Assembly (NCBI GenBank): GCA_025506515.1
Contig: CM046444.1
Location: 77,185,533-77,249,532 of the forward strand
DNA from: Flaveria trinervia
Taxonomy: Eukaryota; Streptophyta; Magnoliopsida; Asterales; Asteraceae
DNA length: 64,000 bases
Direction of reading: 5' to 3'
Under the pieces are notes generated by a model. That model searched no databases. It was not told the DNA's origin and saw only the letters and a program-made list of their open reading frames with translations. The translations under genes and the position numbers were made by a program. Positions 1-11,147 of the stretch are shown in pieces (within the stretch, counting starts at the first letter, position 1; every line of letters begins with the position of its first letter).

Positions 1-2
1 AA

Positions 3-1401
3 GTGTGGGACTTGGTTGAACCACCTCTTAACTCCAAGATAGTTGGAAGTAAGTGGGTTTTCAAGAAGAAAACCAATATGCGTGGAAACTTGGATACTTA
101 TAAAGCTAGACTTGTAGGAAAAGGTTTCACTCAAACTCAAGGGGTTGATTATGTTGAGACCTTCTTACCAGTTGCAATGCTAAAGTCTATTTGGATATTA
201 TTTGGCATAGCTGCTCATTATGATTATGAGATTTGGCAAATGGAAGTCAAAACCACTTTTCTAAATGGATATCTTGAGGAAGATGTCTATATGGTTCAGC
301 CTGAAGGTTTTGTCAACTCAAAGCATCCTAACAAAGTGTGCAAGTTAAAGAAATCAATCTATGGATTGAAGCAAGCATCGAGAAGTTGGAATCACCGTTT
401 GGGTGAAGAAATAATCAAATTTGGGTTCATCAAAAACACTGATGAAGCATGTATATATAAGAAAGATAGTGGGAGCATCACCATTTTCCTAGTGTTGTAT
501 GTCGATGACATCCTAGTGATTGGAAGTGAAATTCTAACCACGGAAGGTGTAAAAACCTGGCTTGGAAACTGTTTCTCTTTTAAGGATCTTGGTGAAGCCA
601 CCAATATTTTAGGAATAAAGATCTATAGGGATAGATCAAGGCGGTTGATAGGTTTGAATCAAAGTGCATACGTTGAAAAGATCTTGAAAAGGTTCAAGAC
701 TAAAAACTCTAAGAAAGGTACCGTACCTATTCAAAGGGAATATGTATGCAATGATATGCACTAGACCGGACGTGTCATGCACTTTGAGCATGACAAGCCG
801 ATACCAACAAAATCCTGGAAGCAGTCATTGGATGGATGTTAAGAACATACTTAAGTACCTAAGGATGACTAAAGATATGTTCCTAATCTATGGATCTGGT
901 GAGGACGAACTCGTAGTAAAGGGTTACATGGATGCGAGTTTCCAAACTGATTGGGATGATTCACGATCACAATTAGGGTACATTTTCATATTGAATGAAG
1001 GCGCAATCTCTTGGAAGAGCTCTAAGCAAGATGTGGTGGCATTACCAACTACAGAGTAAGAATACATTGCCGCTTCATTAATAGCTCACGAAGCTGAATG
1101 GTTAAAGAAGTTCATTGCCGATCTAGGGGTGGTCTGTTCCATTCACGACCCCTTAGAAATTCTTTTTGATAACGAGGGTGTGATTGCTCAAATCAAGGAA
1201 CCCCGTGCACATCAGAAGACTAGGAACATTGAACGAAGATTCAACTACATAAGGGATGAAGTTGAAAAGGGAATGATATGTATTGGTAATGTTCACACGG
1301 ATCAAAACATTGCGGATCCACTCACGAAGCTTCTTGAAAAGGCGAAGCATGAAAGTCATGCTTGTGCCATGGGGCTTCAATATTCTAGTGACTGGATTTG
1401 A
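3..1401 (+). pseudogene. Copia pol fragment, RT and RNase H (element A)
   Basis: The fragment encodes copia reverse transcriptase and RNase H, which copy element RNA into DNA in the cytoplasmic particle. RT begins inside the fingers region ([17 protein letters not shown]), passes the motif A site, [13 protein letters not shown], and the YVDD box at about 496-510. Motif A reads QMEVKTTF where the family has MDVKTAF, so the first catalytic Asp is Glu. About 100 bases present in element C are missing near 740, which changes frame. RNase H runs from about 742, has an in-frame TAA at 1057-1059 inside the TTE-EYIA motif, and ends with DWI and a stop at 1399-1401. It is a dead copy; RT identity is certain, the lineage name less so. 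Confidence 0.9.
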
Positions 1402-2175
1402 TCTTTAATTTCTGTAATGAGATATTGTAACCCTTTATTACCTGAATGAATTATTTGGTTATAATGATTCAACTAATATTCCTATTTGCATTTTAAAACT
1501 CCATGATTAATTATTTACTCAGAATGTCCGTAGTTGTTCATGCTTGTGGGAACAAGTATGAAGGTAATGCTATTATGAACTTGGATTGGTAGATATTCAT
1601 ATGGATGAATATAGAGCAAAAGGTTGTTGCCAAAGTTCATAGGTATTTGTGGAATGCAAATATTGGATTGACCTGCATCTCAAATATTACTTCATGTAAT
1701 CTTCTTGGATTGATCATAAGTAGTTTTGAGTAAAGGCGAACATCATTTGGTACCCTCTGACTTGAGACACATATTAGGTCTTGATATTTACCGAATATTT
1801 TACCTTGACTTAGCTCTTTGCTGTTCTGAAATATGGCAGTACATAAGTCTGAGTTCAGGTATGATATAAGGTAACTGTGAGAGACGTATGTTGTCAAGAT
1901 GGGATTTGTCCCTCTTATTCATTAAGAGTAAGATGTCTAAGGCCTGATAAAGTTAAATCAATAGAGAATGATCACTCTGTGTCTCTAGGATTTAACATGA
2001 CATGTGCGACAAAAGGATAGATGGCTGATTCACCTAAAACATTTCAAGTATGGTACTTGAAGGGGATGATGTTATTGAATGACACTTAGTCATACGTATT
2101 AAGGGTAGTAAACCGTTGTTAGGCGGTATTTACTGCTTGCATCAATCTTCTATAAATCTTGTGCAACTGTGAGAT
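1402..2175 (+). other. 3' untranslated region of element A
   Basis: No coding potential is visible. The stretch matches, in reverse orientation, 5480-6225 (element B) and 43972-44744 (element C), including a block about CGGTATTTACTGCTTGCATC just before the LTR. The last bases, GTGCAACTGTGAGAT at 2161-2175, take the place of the polypurine tract; in B and C the matching sequence is the more purine-rich GTGCAAGTGGGAGAT or GTGCAAGTGGGTGAT. Confidence 0.7.
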
Positions 2176-3110
2176 TGTTGGATCTTGTATGCCCAAGACA
2201 CACACCAGATTGATGTGGTTAGTACGTTATGATTCAAGTCAGGTCATACCCAATAACAAGTTGTACAAACACCAATAAATGTTTATTGTTGATGAGATGA
2301 TACAAGTAAATATTGACACCAATTTAGAAAATGGGTTTTCTAAAACATTGCTTTGTAATAGAACAACATTATAGATAGTTGTTCATGAGATATTATTTTT
2401 TTCATTATTTAAGTTGGTTAAATAATAACAAATAAAAGTGTGTTATTGTTATAAAAGTAAAAGAGGTTTTAATTTTATAAAACTAAGGGTTGAAGAGTGC
2501 ATTTTATAAAAGTTTCAAAAATGGGGGGAACCTTTTTTTTAAAACCCCATTTCGGCCGCCCCATTGCCCTATGAGGGGTCCTTTAGTCTTCGACAAAAAC
2601 AAGTCTTAATCCATACTTCCACTCTTTATCAACTCTACACACTCTCTCACACACACAAGCAAAAGAACCTCCCAAAAACAAAGCTGATTTTCAGATTTTG
2701 CAAGCTGAAAAGGGGCTGAAATTTTTCGTTTTTGGAGGAGCTAAAGAAGAGGTTTCTTTGGTGTTGCATCCTAACAAGCAAGGTGTTTGAAGAGCTTGTG
2801 GGTATCACAACTTGAGGCTCTCTCTCTTGGGGGCTGGATATTCAACAACATCTTCATCTTCATTTTCATCTCAAACATCTACAACACTTGTTCAAGAATG
2901 GTTGTTTCTATGAACACCCTATGGTTGCTTTGATTTGTTTGATAAACACTATTTCACATATGTTTATGATGCTTATTCTTAGGTTTTGTTGTATTTTAAA
3001 TGGTGAAAATTTTCAGATTACTAACCATTTCTTAAACCAATATTGGCTGCGATGATTTTTCAAGTTTAAATGGTTAAACTAGCTTGATTAACATGTAACA
3101 AATCCCTACA
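2176..3110 (+). repeat. 3' LTR of element A (935 bp)
   Basis: The LTR starts TGTTGGATCTTGTATGCCC and ends AAATCCCTACA. The start matches the ends of the B and C LTRs in reverse (GGGCATAAAATCCAACA and similar). The first bases after 3110 continue as an internal LTR segment of another copy. Length is close to the 943 and 956 bp of the B and C LTRs. Confidence 0.8.
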
Positions 3111-3713
3111 TTTAGTGACTAGTTACATAAAATGTATAAAAATAAAATTGGGGGAAACCCCATTTGAACAACAAAAAATTTTGGTCGCCCCCCTCTTTAT
3201 GTGTGGTAATTTTGCTGTCTTGAAATTATTTATTCATTAACTAGTTACACACTCAAACTCTCTCCCTCTCATACATGCAAAACACCGAGAAGAACAAACT
3301 CTCTCTATTTTCTTGAAGAAGTTCAAGGCTGAAAATCATTTTGCAGCTCTTCTTGGGTCGGTTTTGGTGTACAAATCCTAGCAACAAAGGTGTTTGCTTG
3401 ATGCTTGTGGGTATGGAAGCTTGAGGACACGTTTCCTTGGTGTTTTGGTCATTCAAGAACATCATCATCTTCGCTGTATCTCACGGTTTTTGCAGTTCCT
3501 GAAATGTAGTTTCGTGGGTGTTGTTTTGGTTGTTTTTCATTCTAGATAGCTAGTTCATTCACATATATTTGATCCTATGTTCTTGGGTTTGTTGTTGCTA
3601 AGTAGTATGCTTTAAATTTCAGTTCCTAGAACATATTATTAAGTTATGTTTCCACTATGTTTTCATGTTTAAATGGTTAAACAACTTTGATAATGAGTCT
3701 AACAAACCCAACA
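3111..3713 (+). repeat. Partial 5' LTR of element A-prime
   Basis: This is the downstream two thirds of a Group 1 LTR, interrupted at its left end by element A. It aligns with 2500-3110 and with the reverse complement of 4537-5160, and ends with CCCAACA at 3713 followed by a primer binding site. The presence of that site identifies it as a 5' LTR. The missing U3 part should lie left of the window. Confidence 0.75.
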
Positions 3714-3714
3714 T

Positions 3715-3726
3715 TGGCATCTAGAG
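3715..3726 (+). promoter_or_regulatory. Primer binding site of A-prime (TGGCATCTAGAG)
   Basis: One base after the LTR end is TGGCATCTAGAG. Element C has the same sequence at the matching place (62436-62448, reverse strand). It resembles but differs from TGGTATCAGAGC, the tRNA-iMet site used by the Group 2 elements here, so the primer tRNA or its pairing may differ. Confidence 0.65.
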
Positions 3727-4536
3727 ATAGATATATGGATTACTAGCTTCTTATGTCGTTGTTAAATTGGTTTTATGGGACTTTAACAACCTAATAGGAG
3801 TTGTTTTGTGATGATATGATGAATCCCCAATCTTGCAAGGTTATATCTTACATGCTTATGATTAAACCTTGAAATGGTTGATTATATTTTGTTCAGACAA
3901 AAACCCAAAATTCTTGGTTTATGTTGGCTGAAAATTTAGGGTTAAACGGGGATTTGTTTTGGTTATTGAATGTTGTATATGTTGTTTAATGTTGATGCAT
4001 AACCTAGCCTTGAACTTGTGTTGCTTTGGTTGTTGGTTGAATGTTTGGTTTTGGTTGATTTCATTCTTTATGTGTTGTAATATTATTCTTTTGTGCTTGT
4101 ATTGGTCGTAATTTATTTATTCATTCAATGGTGATGTAATAGATAGATTAGATGTATTTTCTTTTATTTGGTAATTTGTATTAGGATATAAATTTTGTAA
4201 AAGAAGATGCACAAGTTGGAAGCACAAAGGGAAGGCACAGAGAGAAGGACTTGAAGCATTTGGATGCAACTTCAAGTGGGGGTCTTTGGAGATCCTATCT
4301 TTTGTGTTGTGTTAACCCTTAGGAAAGACCAAATAACAACACTTGTGATGGCAAACGAGTGTGGTCAACTTAGTGGCTATGGTTATGCATTTGTGATTGT
4401 TTGATTATGTTTGTTTGGTTGTTTGTTATATGATGGTTGTTTGATATTTGGATGTGTATAACAAACTTATTAAAAAATAAACCAAGTTGAAAATTTATGG
4501 TTCCTAATAATTAAGTGACTAATAAAAGGTTGTTAA
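3727..4536 (+). other. 5' leader of element A-prime, cut by element B
   Basis: Non-coding. It matches the leader of element C (reverse of 61700-62435) over blocks such as TTGTGTTGGCTGAAA and the stretch near 4190-4260 (AGCACAAAGGGAAG). It stops at 4536 where the LTR of B begins on the other strand; GTTAA at 4532-4536 is the probable left target-site copy for B. The gag of A-prime is not in the window. Confidence 0.7.
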
Positions 4537-5479
4537 TGTTGGGTTAGTTGGACCATTGACATAGTTGTTTAACCATTTAAACAAGAAACTGCAGCGGAAA
4601 CAAAGCAAAATAATATGTTTTATAATCTGAAATATAAGCATATTATATGTCAACAACAAACCCAAGATTTAAAGGATCATTTATATGTGAAAGAACTAGC
4701 AAACAAGCAAAATATAACAACCAAAAGGAACCATGGATCTACCTTCCAAAGGCTGCCAAAATGTAGATGAACTACCTTCCAAAGGCTGCCCCAAAATTTA
4801 AGATGTGAAGAAGAGGATGAAGTTCTTGAAGGACCAAAACACCAAAGAAGATGTCCTCAAGCTTGTATACACACAAGCATCAGACAAAACACCTTGTTGC
4901 TAGGATTTTGACACCAAAACGTGCAAGAATGTGGCTGCATAAACCCTTTTTTCAGCCTTGTTTATCTTCAAAGATGAGAGAAGATAATGGTTCTTGCATG
5001 TGTGAGAGCGAGAGAGTGGAATGTTTGAGTGTGTAACTAGTGATTGTGGTGTGTTGATCCAAAGCAACAAAAAGACCACAAATACCCTTAAACGGTGGCC
5101 AAAATTTCGTGTTTAAAATGGGTTTCCCCCATTTTAAAACACCTATTTAATTGTTAACTAGTTATATAATGAGTTAATTAATTAACCTTTTAATTATATA
5201 GCTTACACACACTTTTATTATTTGATGTTATTTAACCAACTTAAATAACATTACAAATAATTTCCATGAACAATATATCCTTATAAGTTGTTCTATCTCA
5301 TATACAATTTATTTAGAAAACCCATTTTCTAAATTGGTGTAATTATTTAATTGCATGATCATATCATCAATTAAATATTTATTGGTGTTTGCTAAACTTG
5401 TTATTTGGTATGACCCGACTTGGATCATAACGTACTAACCACATCAATGTTCCATGTGTCTTGGGCATAAAATCCAACA
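4537..5479 (-). repeat. 3' LTR of element B (943 bp)
   Basis: In plus-strand coordinates it begins TGTTGGGTTAGTTGG and ends AAAATCCAACA. It aligns with the LTRs of A and C. The flanking ATCTCCCACTTGCAC at 5480-5494 is the reverse of the purine-rich tract that primes plus-strand synthesis. A small ORF within it (4851-5036) has no recognisable product. Confidence 0.85.
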
Positions 5480-6225
5480 ATCTCCCACTTGCACAAGATT
5501 CATAGAAGATTGATGCAAGTAGTAAATACCGCCTAACAACGGTTTACTACCCTTAATACGCATGACTAGAAGCCATAAAATAACATCATCCCCTTCAGGT
5601 ATCCAACTTGAAATATTTTGGTGAATTAATCATTTATCCTTTTGTTATAGATGTCATGTTAAATCAAAGGACACATAATGATCATTCCTTGTTGATTTAA
5701 CATAATCAGGCCTTAAACATCTTGCTCTCAATGAATAAGAGGAACAAATTCCATATTGACTACATATGTCTCTCATAATCACCTCCTGTCACACCTGAAC
5801 ATAGCCTTATATACTTGTTCAAGGTATAAAACTTTGGTGAATATCAAAATCCAATATGTATCTCAGGTCGGCGGATACCAAATGATAATCACCTTTACTC
5901 AAAATTACTTATGATCAATCAAGAAGATTCCATGTAGTAAAATTTGAGACGCGAGTCAGTCCAATATTCGTATCGCACAAATATCTATGAACATTGGCAG
6001 CAACCAATTGCTCTATATTCATGCCTTATGAATATCCACCAATCCATGTTCATAATATTCTTACGTTCATATGTGTTCCCACAAACATGACCGACTATGG
6101 ATATTTAAAATAATAAACATATTCATGGATATATATACATGCTAAAAGGAACATAACTCATAATATCGTAAATATATAAAAGAGTTAAATATAACAATTG
6201 TTCCATGCTTTTAATACTAAACAGA
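5480..6225 (-). other. 3' untranslated region of element B
   Basis: Non-coding, colinear with 43972-44744 of element C and with the reverse of 1402-2175 of element A. It includes the polypurine-like tract next to the LTR. I see no independent feature inside it. Confidence 0.7.
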
Positions 6226-6637
6226 TCAATTCCAATCACTAGAATATCAAAGTCCTAAGGCACATGTATGACTTTCATGCTTTGCCCTTTCAAGGAACTT
6301 TATGAGTGGATCCGTAATGTTTTGATCGTTGTAAACTTTCCAAATACATATCTTTCATTTTTCAATTTCATCACTTATTTAGTCAAATCTCCGCTCAATG
6401 TGTCTAGTCTTTTGATGTGCATGGGGTTCCTTGATTTGTGCAATCGCACCCTCAATATCACAAAAGATTTCTATGGGGTCTTGAATGGTTGACACCACCC
6501 CTAGATCGGCAATAAATTCTTTATCCATGCAGCTTCCTCAGCTGCTAATGAGATGACTATGTATAGGATTCTGTAGTGGACAATGCTACCACATCTTGTT
6601 TTGAACTCTTCCAGGACACTACACCTCCATTCATAAT
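6226..6637 (-). pseudogene. Copia RNase H C-terminal fragment (element B)
   Basis: Read on the minus strand this is the last quarter of RNase H and the tail of pol, ending at a TGA at 6226-6228 in the position matching the stop of C at 44745. It is colinear with 44745-45127 of C, including the regions for IxDPLTK and for the pre-stop SDW. Several stops and frame changes break it. The upstream RNase H part is 20 kb away at 26516 because D inserted here. Confidence 0.75.
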
Positions 6638-7437
6638 TGCAGGATCATTGAAGGGTTAAGAGTTGCCACACAACAACACAAAGAGGAGATAAACTAAACT
6701 TAGATCAAACAGTAAACTGGATTAACCAAGTGGTGACACTAAGAACACAAGTAATATATGAGACAGAACACAAAGAACACAAGTGTTTGGTTTTCAAGAA
6801 TGCAGTATATTGCTTTCTCTATGTTCTATTACAAGTGTTACAAAGGCATATTCGAAAGATACAAGAACATGAGATACTTATACAACATCCTACAGCCGGC
6901 TATACTCTGAAAGCCAGCTGGATACAATTGACTAGACACACACAAAATCAATTGTAGAGTCAAAAGGCAGATTGCCTTTTGACCTGTGACTATGACATGC
7001 CATAGCTCACATCCTTATCTATTACAAAAAGGATAAAGTACATAAAGTAGAAAGTTACAGACTCAAGACCTCAATGTACAGTTTCCAAAAGCATGGACCT
7101 TTTCACCAAACAATGTTAGTTGGTGACTTGCAGAGTTGCAGCGGAAAGGTGTCTAGCTTTATGGAATAGTACATCAGATAAAGCATGTTACTAAAAGTCT
7201 TCTGAAGAAATCTGTCTTCATGAACTTGAAGCTTCGGAAGACTTTGTCTCTGAGGCTTCGGAAGACTTCATCTTTAGCTTCAGAAGATGTTGGTCTTGGC
7301 TTCGGAATATTTCACACTTAGAGTATTTCTGTTGCACATGTGAAATTTCCAAAGCATTCCACTTCAATGCACTTGTGCAGCATGCAGTAAATACTAAAGA
7401 TGTTTAGGTTGCATCAGCCTCTTCATTAATCTCTACA
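6638..7437 (-). repeat. 3' LTR of element D (800 bp)
   Basis: It begins TGCAGGATCATTGAAGGG and ends TTAATCTCTACA in plus coordinates and is nearly identical to 25717-26515. U3 carries several CTTCGGAAG/CTTCCGAAG-type motifs near 7200-7300, the motif also used in D's internal hairpin array. A TATA-like TATAAG lies on the minus strand near 6878. Confidence 0.92.
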
Positions 7438-7649
7438 AATTCCCCCTAGGTTGATGCTACAAAAACGTTTAGAAAACTTTAGAGATTAACAGTCCTCATT
7501 AGGATGATCACCATTCCTTTCTTCATAAGGTGATCAGGATCCTTCAGGCTGTCAAAGTGTCTTCTCATGTCAAAGAGATCATGCAGAGACAACTAAAACA
7601 TACCTTGCCATGTATAGATGTCTTCAATGCCTTGATCTCTAATAACATG
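7438..7649 (-). other. Element D 3' untranslated end with polypurine tract
   Basis: Next to the LTR the plus strand reads AATTCCCCCTAGGTTGAT, so the minus strand has a CCTAGGGGGAATT polypurine tract abutting the 3' LTR. The remaining 200 bases are non-coding. The stretch ends at ACATG (7645-7649), the target site copied on insertion of E; D resumes at 13492. Confidence 0.8.
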
Positions 7650-8538
7650 TGACAGGATCAGTGATCTCAAGTTTGATGAATTAGAGTGTAACGCAGCGGA
7701 ATAAGATCAAGAATTAGACAAATTATAGCAAGAATTTGATATTCCTATGCATTAAGAACAAATACAGTTGTAACGAGAGAATATATTTCTGAGAAAAGGA
7801 ATGTTTCAATTATATCAAATGTTTCTGCTCAATCATTCACATCTTACAATTAGGTTGACACTCCTTATATAGAGTGCAATCACTGCTGATATCACGGGAT
7901 AGTGACATCTGGCAGATTTATTACAAAAATAACTAACACTTAACAAACTACTGAAATGTTTACAACTACTGAGAAAATATCAGAGAGTGCTAAGCACAAA
8001 ATATAAAACTATTGATGCTAAACTACTGAAACTAAACTACTCAACTAAAAACATAAAACTACTGATAAACACAACTACTGAAGAAGTACTCTTCAGCTGT
8101 TGTGACAAACTACTGAAACTTCAGCACTTGGTCTTCAGACTTGAACTTCAGACGTTTCATCAGCTGATGACTTCAGTAGATGTCATGAGCTGATGTCTTC
8201 AGTCTTTGTCTTCAGGCTTTGTACATCAGTTGTTGATCTTCAGCACTTGTGGACTCTTCAGCTGTTGAACTTCAGTACTTTGGTCTTCAGCTTCAGCACT
8301 TGTATTCTTCAGCTGTTGACCTTCAGTACTATGGTCTTCAGCTTCAGCACTTGTGTTCTTCAGCTGTTGACCTTTAGTACTTTGGTCTTCAGCTGTTGAA
8401 GTCTTCAGTACTTGATCTTCAGCTGTTGAAGTCTTTAGCACTTGTCGAACTGCTGATGAAGCCTTCAGCAGTTGTTGTGATATCATGTGGGACTTAAAGG
8501 TTTTTCTGATCCGGCTCATTGGTTCTTTTGGTCCAACA
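7650..8538 (-). repeat. 3' LTR of element E (889 bp)
   Basis: It begins TGACAGGATCAGTGATC and ends TTTGGTCCAACA in plus coordinates. It carries direct repeats of CTTCAGCTGTTG and CTTCAG(T/C)ACTT in 8230-8450. The TATA box is at about 7869-7877 inside an inverted repeat CACTC/GAGTG. Compared with 12597-13491 there are scattered substitutions and repeat-number changes, so E is older than F or G. Confidence 0.92.
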
Positions 8539-8740
8539 AACTCCCCTGAACCAATGCAGCCAAAACCTTTAACTTTATTGAGGTCCCACTTATTATTGGC
8601 AAAGACTTCTCTTGATCAGCTTCAGAGAATCGGATCAGCACAGGCCAGGAAGAGATTTCTAATCATGTGTTTGGCTAAGTATGGAGGGGATCTCTGGTTT
8701 GGGGAATCTGGACATAGAGTGGTGATCCCAACCATGAAAC
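8539..8740 (-). other. Element E 3' untranslated end with polypurine tract
   Basis: Plus-strand AACTCCCCTGAACC follows the LTR, giving a minus-strand GGTTCAGGGGAGTT tract that matches the one in G and F. The other bases are non-coding and align with 40704-40920 of G. Confidence 0.8.
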
Positions 8741-11147
8741 CTACTTCCCATTTACGAGTCTGTAAGACTCACGAACATATGCCTCAAGGAGAACAACCTG
8801 TTCCTCCTTGGAGAGTTCTTCTACTCCTCCTTCAAAGAAGAACTCTGGACCATAGTACTCAGATAGGTACTTTACAGTCCTGCCATTCTTCAACTCCACA
8901 GTAGTTATCTCCCTATAGACAAATTCATCAGGATGGGTGCCCTCAAGGAGTAACTGGAGCTCATTCTTCTTAATGTCTTCAAGCTTCTTATATAATAACC
9001 CCTTTTTGATCATCTTGTTTTCCAGTAAGGCTTGAGGGGTCATTTTTGATTGATGAGCCTTCTTGAATTCATCGAGTATTTCCCAAGGTGAGACTACAAT
9101 GGCCAACATGATTGTAGAGTCTATTGTTTTTCTAACCTGGCCATTGTATCTATGTGGAATGGATCTTTTGTGTATTCTAGAGCTCACCTTGGGGTCTGGC
9201 CATACTCTCACTCTCTTTTTTTGATACTGAAATGTGTGTCTGAGAGTGTACAGCCTCTGAGCATGCCCTTTCATGGCTTGTATAGATGATGACTGGGGAA
9301 ATTCCTTGTCAACCATGTTCAGTAGTTGCTCATCGTGCTGCTTCTGCTATTCTTCATCTTCTATTTTGACTCTAACCATTTCCCTTTGTGAGTCAGGTGT
9401 GATCATGAGTTGACTCCTGGGTTCTGGTACCCTTAGAACAGTAGAGAGTCGCAGACTATCATCTTCATCATCTTCTTCTTCTTCTTCTTCTATCCTCAGC
9501 ACCCTCTCCTCCTTCTAGGTGCATCACTGGATGATGGTTGGGTTAGTTTTTGTGGTAAAGGAATTGGTTTTGAGGATTGAGGATGTTTGGATTTGAGTTT
9601 TGAGATTGGTTTGGAGATTTGAGGGGTAGGCTGTTTTTGAGTGGGTGATTGGGAAGGTTGTTCAAGCATTTCGGTTGTAAGTTTGGCTTTTGTGAGTTTT
9701 GCCATTTCAAGCCTTTTCCGAGCTCCAGCCTCATCAAGTGCTTCAATAATTATCCCCTTATGAAATTGCTCAGACAAACAGATTCTGGTGGCTATAGCCA
9801 GAATGCTGTCTCTGGTCCATGAACGAATCTCCATCAGTGATCTTCCTAAATATTTGGCTATGAATCAAATCATGACCTCCAATCTGTTTTTGATTTCATT
9901 TACTTCCAACCTCCTGATCTCACTGTCTAGTTTGGTTGTATCAAAGTCTTGCTTGAAGAGTTGCTCAATGATTTTGTCCATGGATCGGCTGTGTGCTTCA
10001 TCTGCATCTTTTATCAGCTCCTCCAAGGATTTTTCTTCATCATTCTTTTGATCACCGGCACTTTTCTTCTTTTGTAAGTGATCATTGTTGTTCCTTTTCC
10101 TTCTCCAACTCCTTGGTTTTCTCTTGTGCCTTCTCATCCTCAGTTCTTTTTCTTTTCTTTTCTTTCACTGCTGTACTCTCCCCCTTTTCGGATGCATTGG
10201 TTGCAGGGGTTTGTACCGCAGAAAGTTTCTTGTGCAGAGCATCATCAATGAGTGGTTGTAGACTTGAGGAGATCCTCTCATCAATGGCTTTATGAACAAT
10301 GTCATTGATGATGGGAGTGATGAGAGGTAAGGATTGTTGGAATGCAGCAACCATCTGCTCAGGGGGGTTCTGTCCCTGAGAGATAGTGCCAAAGGCAGAG
10401 GCTGGAGGCTCAGTGAAGTGAGAGGGTGAAGTGTTTGGGGGACCTTCGAATGAAGGTGCCATCTGTGGGTTAGTGGGGGCAGATGGACTTACATCCTGAG
10501 ACTTCTTGGCAAGCAGTTCTTGTAGTCTGCTTACCTTAGCCTCCAGGATGGTGTTGTGGGCTAGAACATCATAGAAAAATCCTACGTCATCATCAGCAGA
10601 TGTTGAATCACCTGACCTCCTGCTTGTAGCAGGATGTACATGCACCGGTGTAGACCAGTTTTAGCATGTGCCCCTTTTTCTTGGAACTGGGGACTTCCAG
10701 CGTCAGGACGATGTCCTTCATCAGGTGTTGCCTCTGGTGAGGTCTTAGTTATGTTACCAGCCTCAGTCTGATTATGTGCTGATTCAGAAGAGGTGGCAGC
10801 CTCACCAGATGTTCGTATCTGCATATCCACACCAGGAGATAGAACAGTTAAACCTGGTGCTGTGGGTTGTCAGAAGCATGTTGATCCTCTTCCTCAATTG
10901 CTGCGGTTCTCCCCTTTGTTGGTGTTTGTTGGGGAGGAGGAGAGGCATATAGCTGAGTCAGCACGTTTGCAATTATAATGGTTGGACTTTGGGGGGCATT
11001 TGCATGGGGAGAGGGGATAGAAGCTGATTGCATCCGGGGAGAGGAATGCTCTTCAATGATAACCTCCTCAAGTGAGAGAGGTCTTAGTGTGTGGTTTCCC
11101 CTGATAAGGTTGCATCAGGATCCTTTTGAGAGGATGCCTGTGCGGGG
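8741..11147 (-). pseudogene. Third ORF of element E, N-terminally deleted and broken
   Basis: This encodes the second half to two thirds of the third-ORF protein found complete in layout in F and G. From the N side: a Pro/Ser/Thr-rich linker, the conserved stretch SRRSGDS with FFYDV and a leucine-rich coil, a Lys/Glu-rich segment with a KRKR cluster, and a conserved C-terminal domain (8741-9316) with RLYTLRHTFQYQKKRVRVW and LSEYYGPEFFFEGG, ending at a stop at 8741. At least six frames are used, so it is inactive. The N-terminal domain seen at 52994-53611 in F is missing; the sequence joins directly to truncated gag near 11148. Function is unknown and no membrane segment is visible. Confidence 0.8.

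Larger units (their letters stand above)
1..3110 (+). mobile_element. Copia element A (TNT1-type), 3' part, cut by window edge
   Basis: This is the right-hand part of a Ty1/copia retrotransposon on the plus strand. It holds the end of pol (RT and RNase H), a 3' untranslated stretch and a 3' LTR. The left part lies outside the window. Directly after its LTR end at 3110 comes the interior of a second LTR of the same family (A-prime), so A appears to have inserted into the A-prime 5' LTR. The left target-site copy cannot be seen; the right one would be TTTAG at 3111-3115. It shares family with B and C on the opposite strand. Confidence 0.85.
4537..6637 (-). mobile_element. Copia element B, 3' part (left of nested D)
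   Basis: This is the left segment of a minus-strand TNT1-type copia element: 3' LTR, 3' untranslated region and the end of RNase H. It is split by element D, whose target-site copy ATAAT is at 6633-6637 and again at 26516-26520. The B reading continues from 26516 to about 27590, where it stops abruptly against an unrelated third-ORF remnant. Its 5' LTR, gag and integrase are absent. Confidence 0.85.

Noticed and set aside
4851..5036. Small ORF with SSLYTHKHQTKH start
   Set aside because: It is in the LTR of B and is not conserved in frame in the LTRs of A or C.
8193..8519. Possible Gln/Thr-rich or Cys-rich small protein genes in the E LTR
   Set aside because: They lie in LTR U3 repeats, recur in the other LTR (13177-13425) and shift frame between copies.
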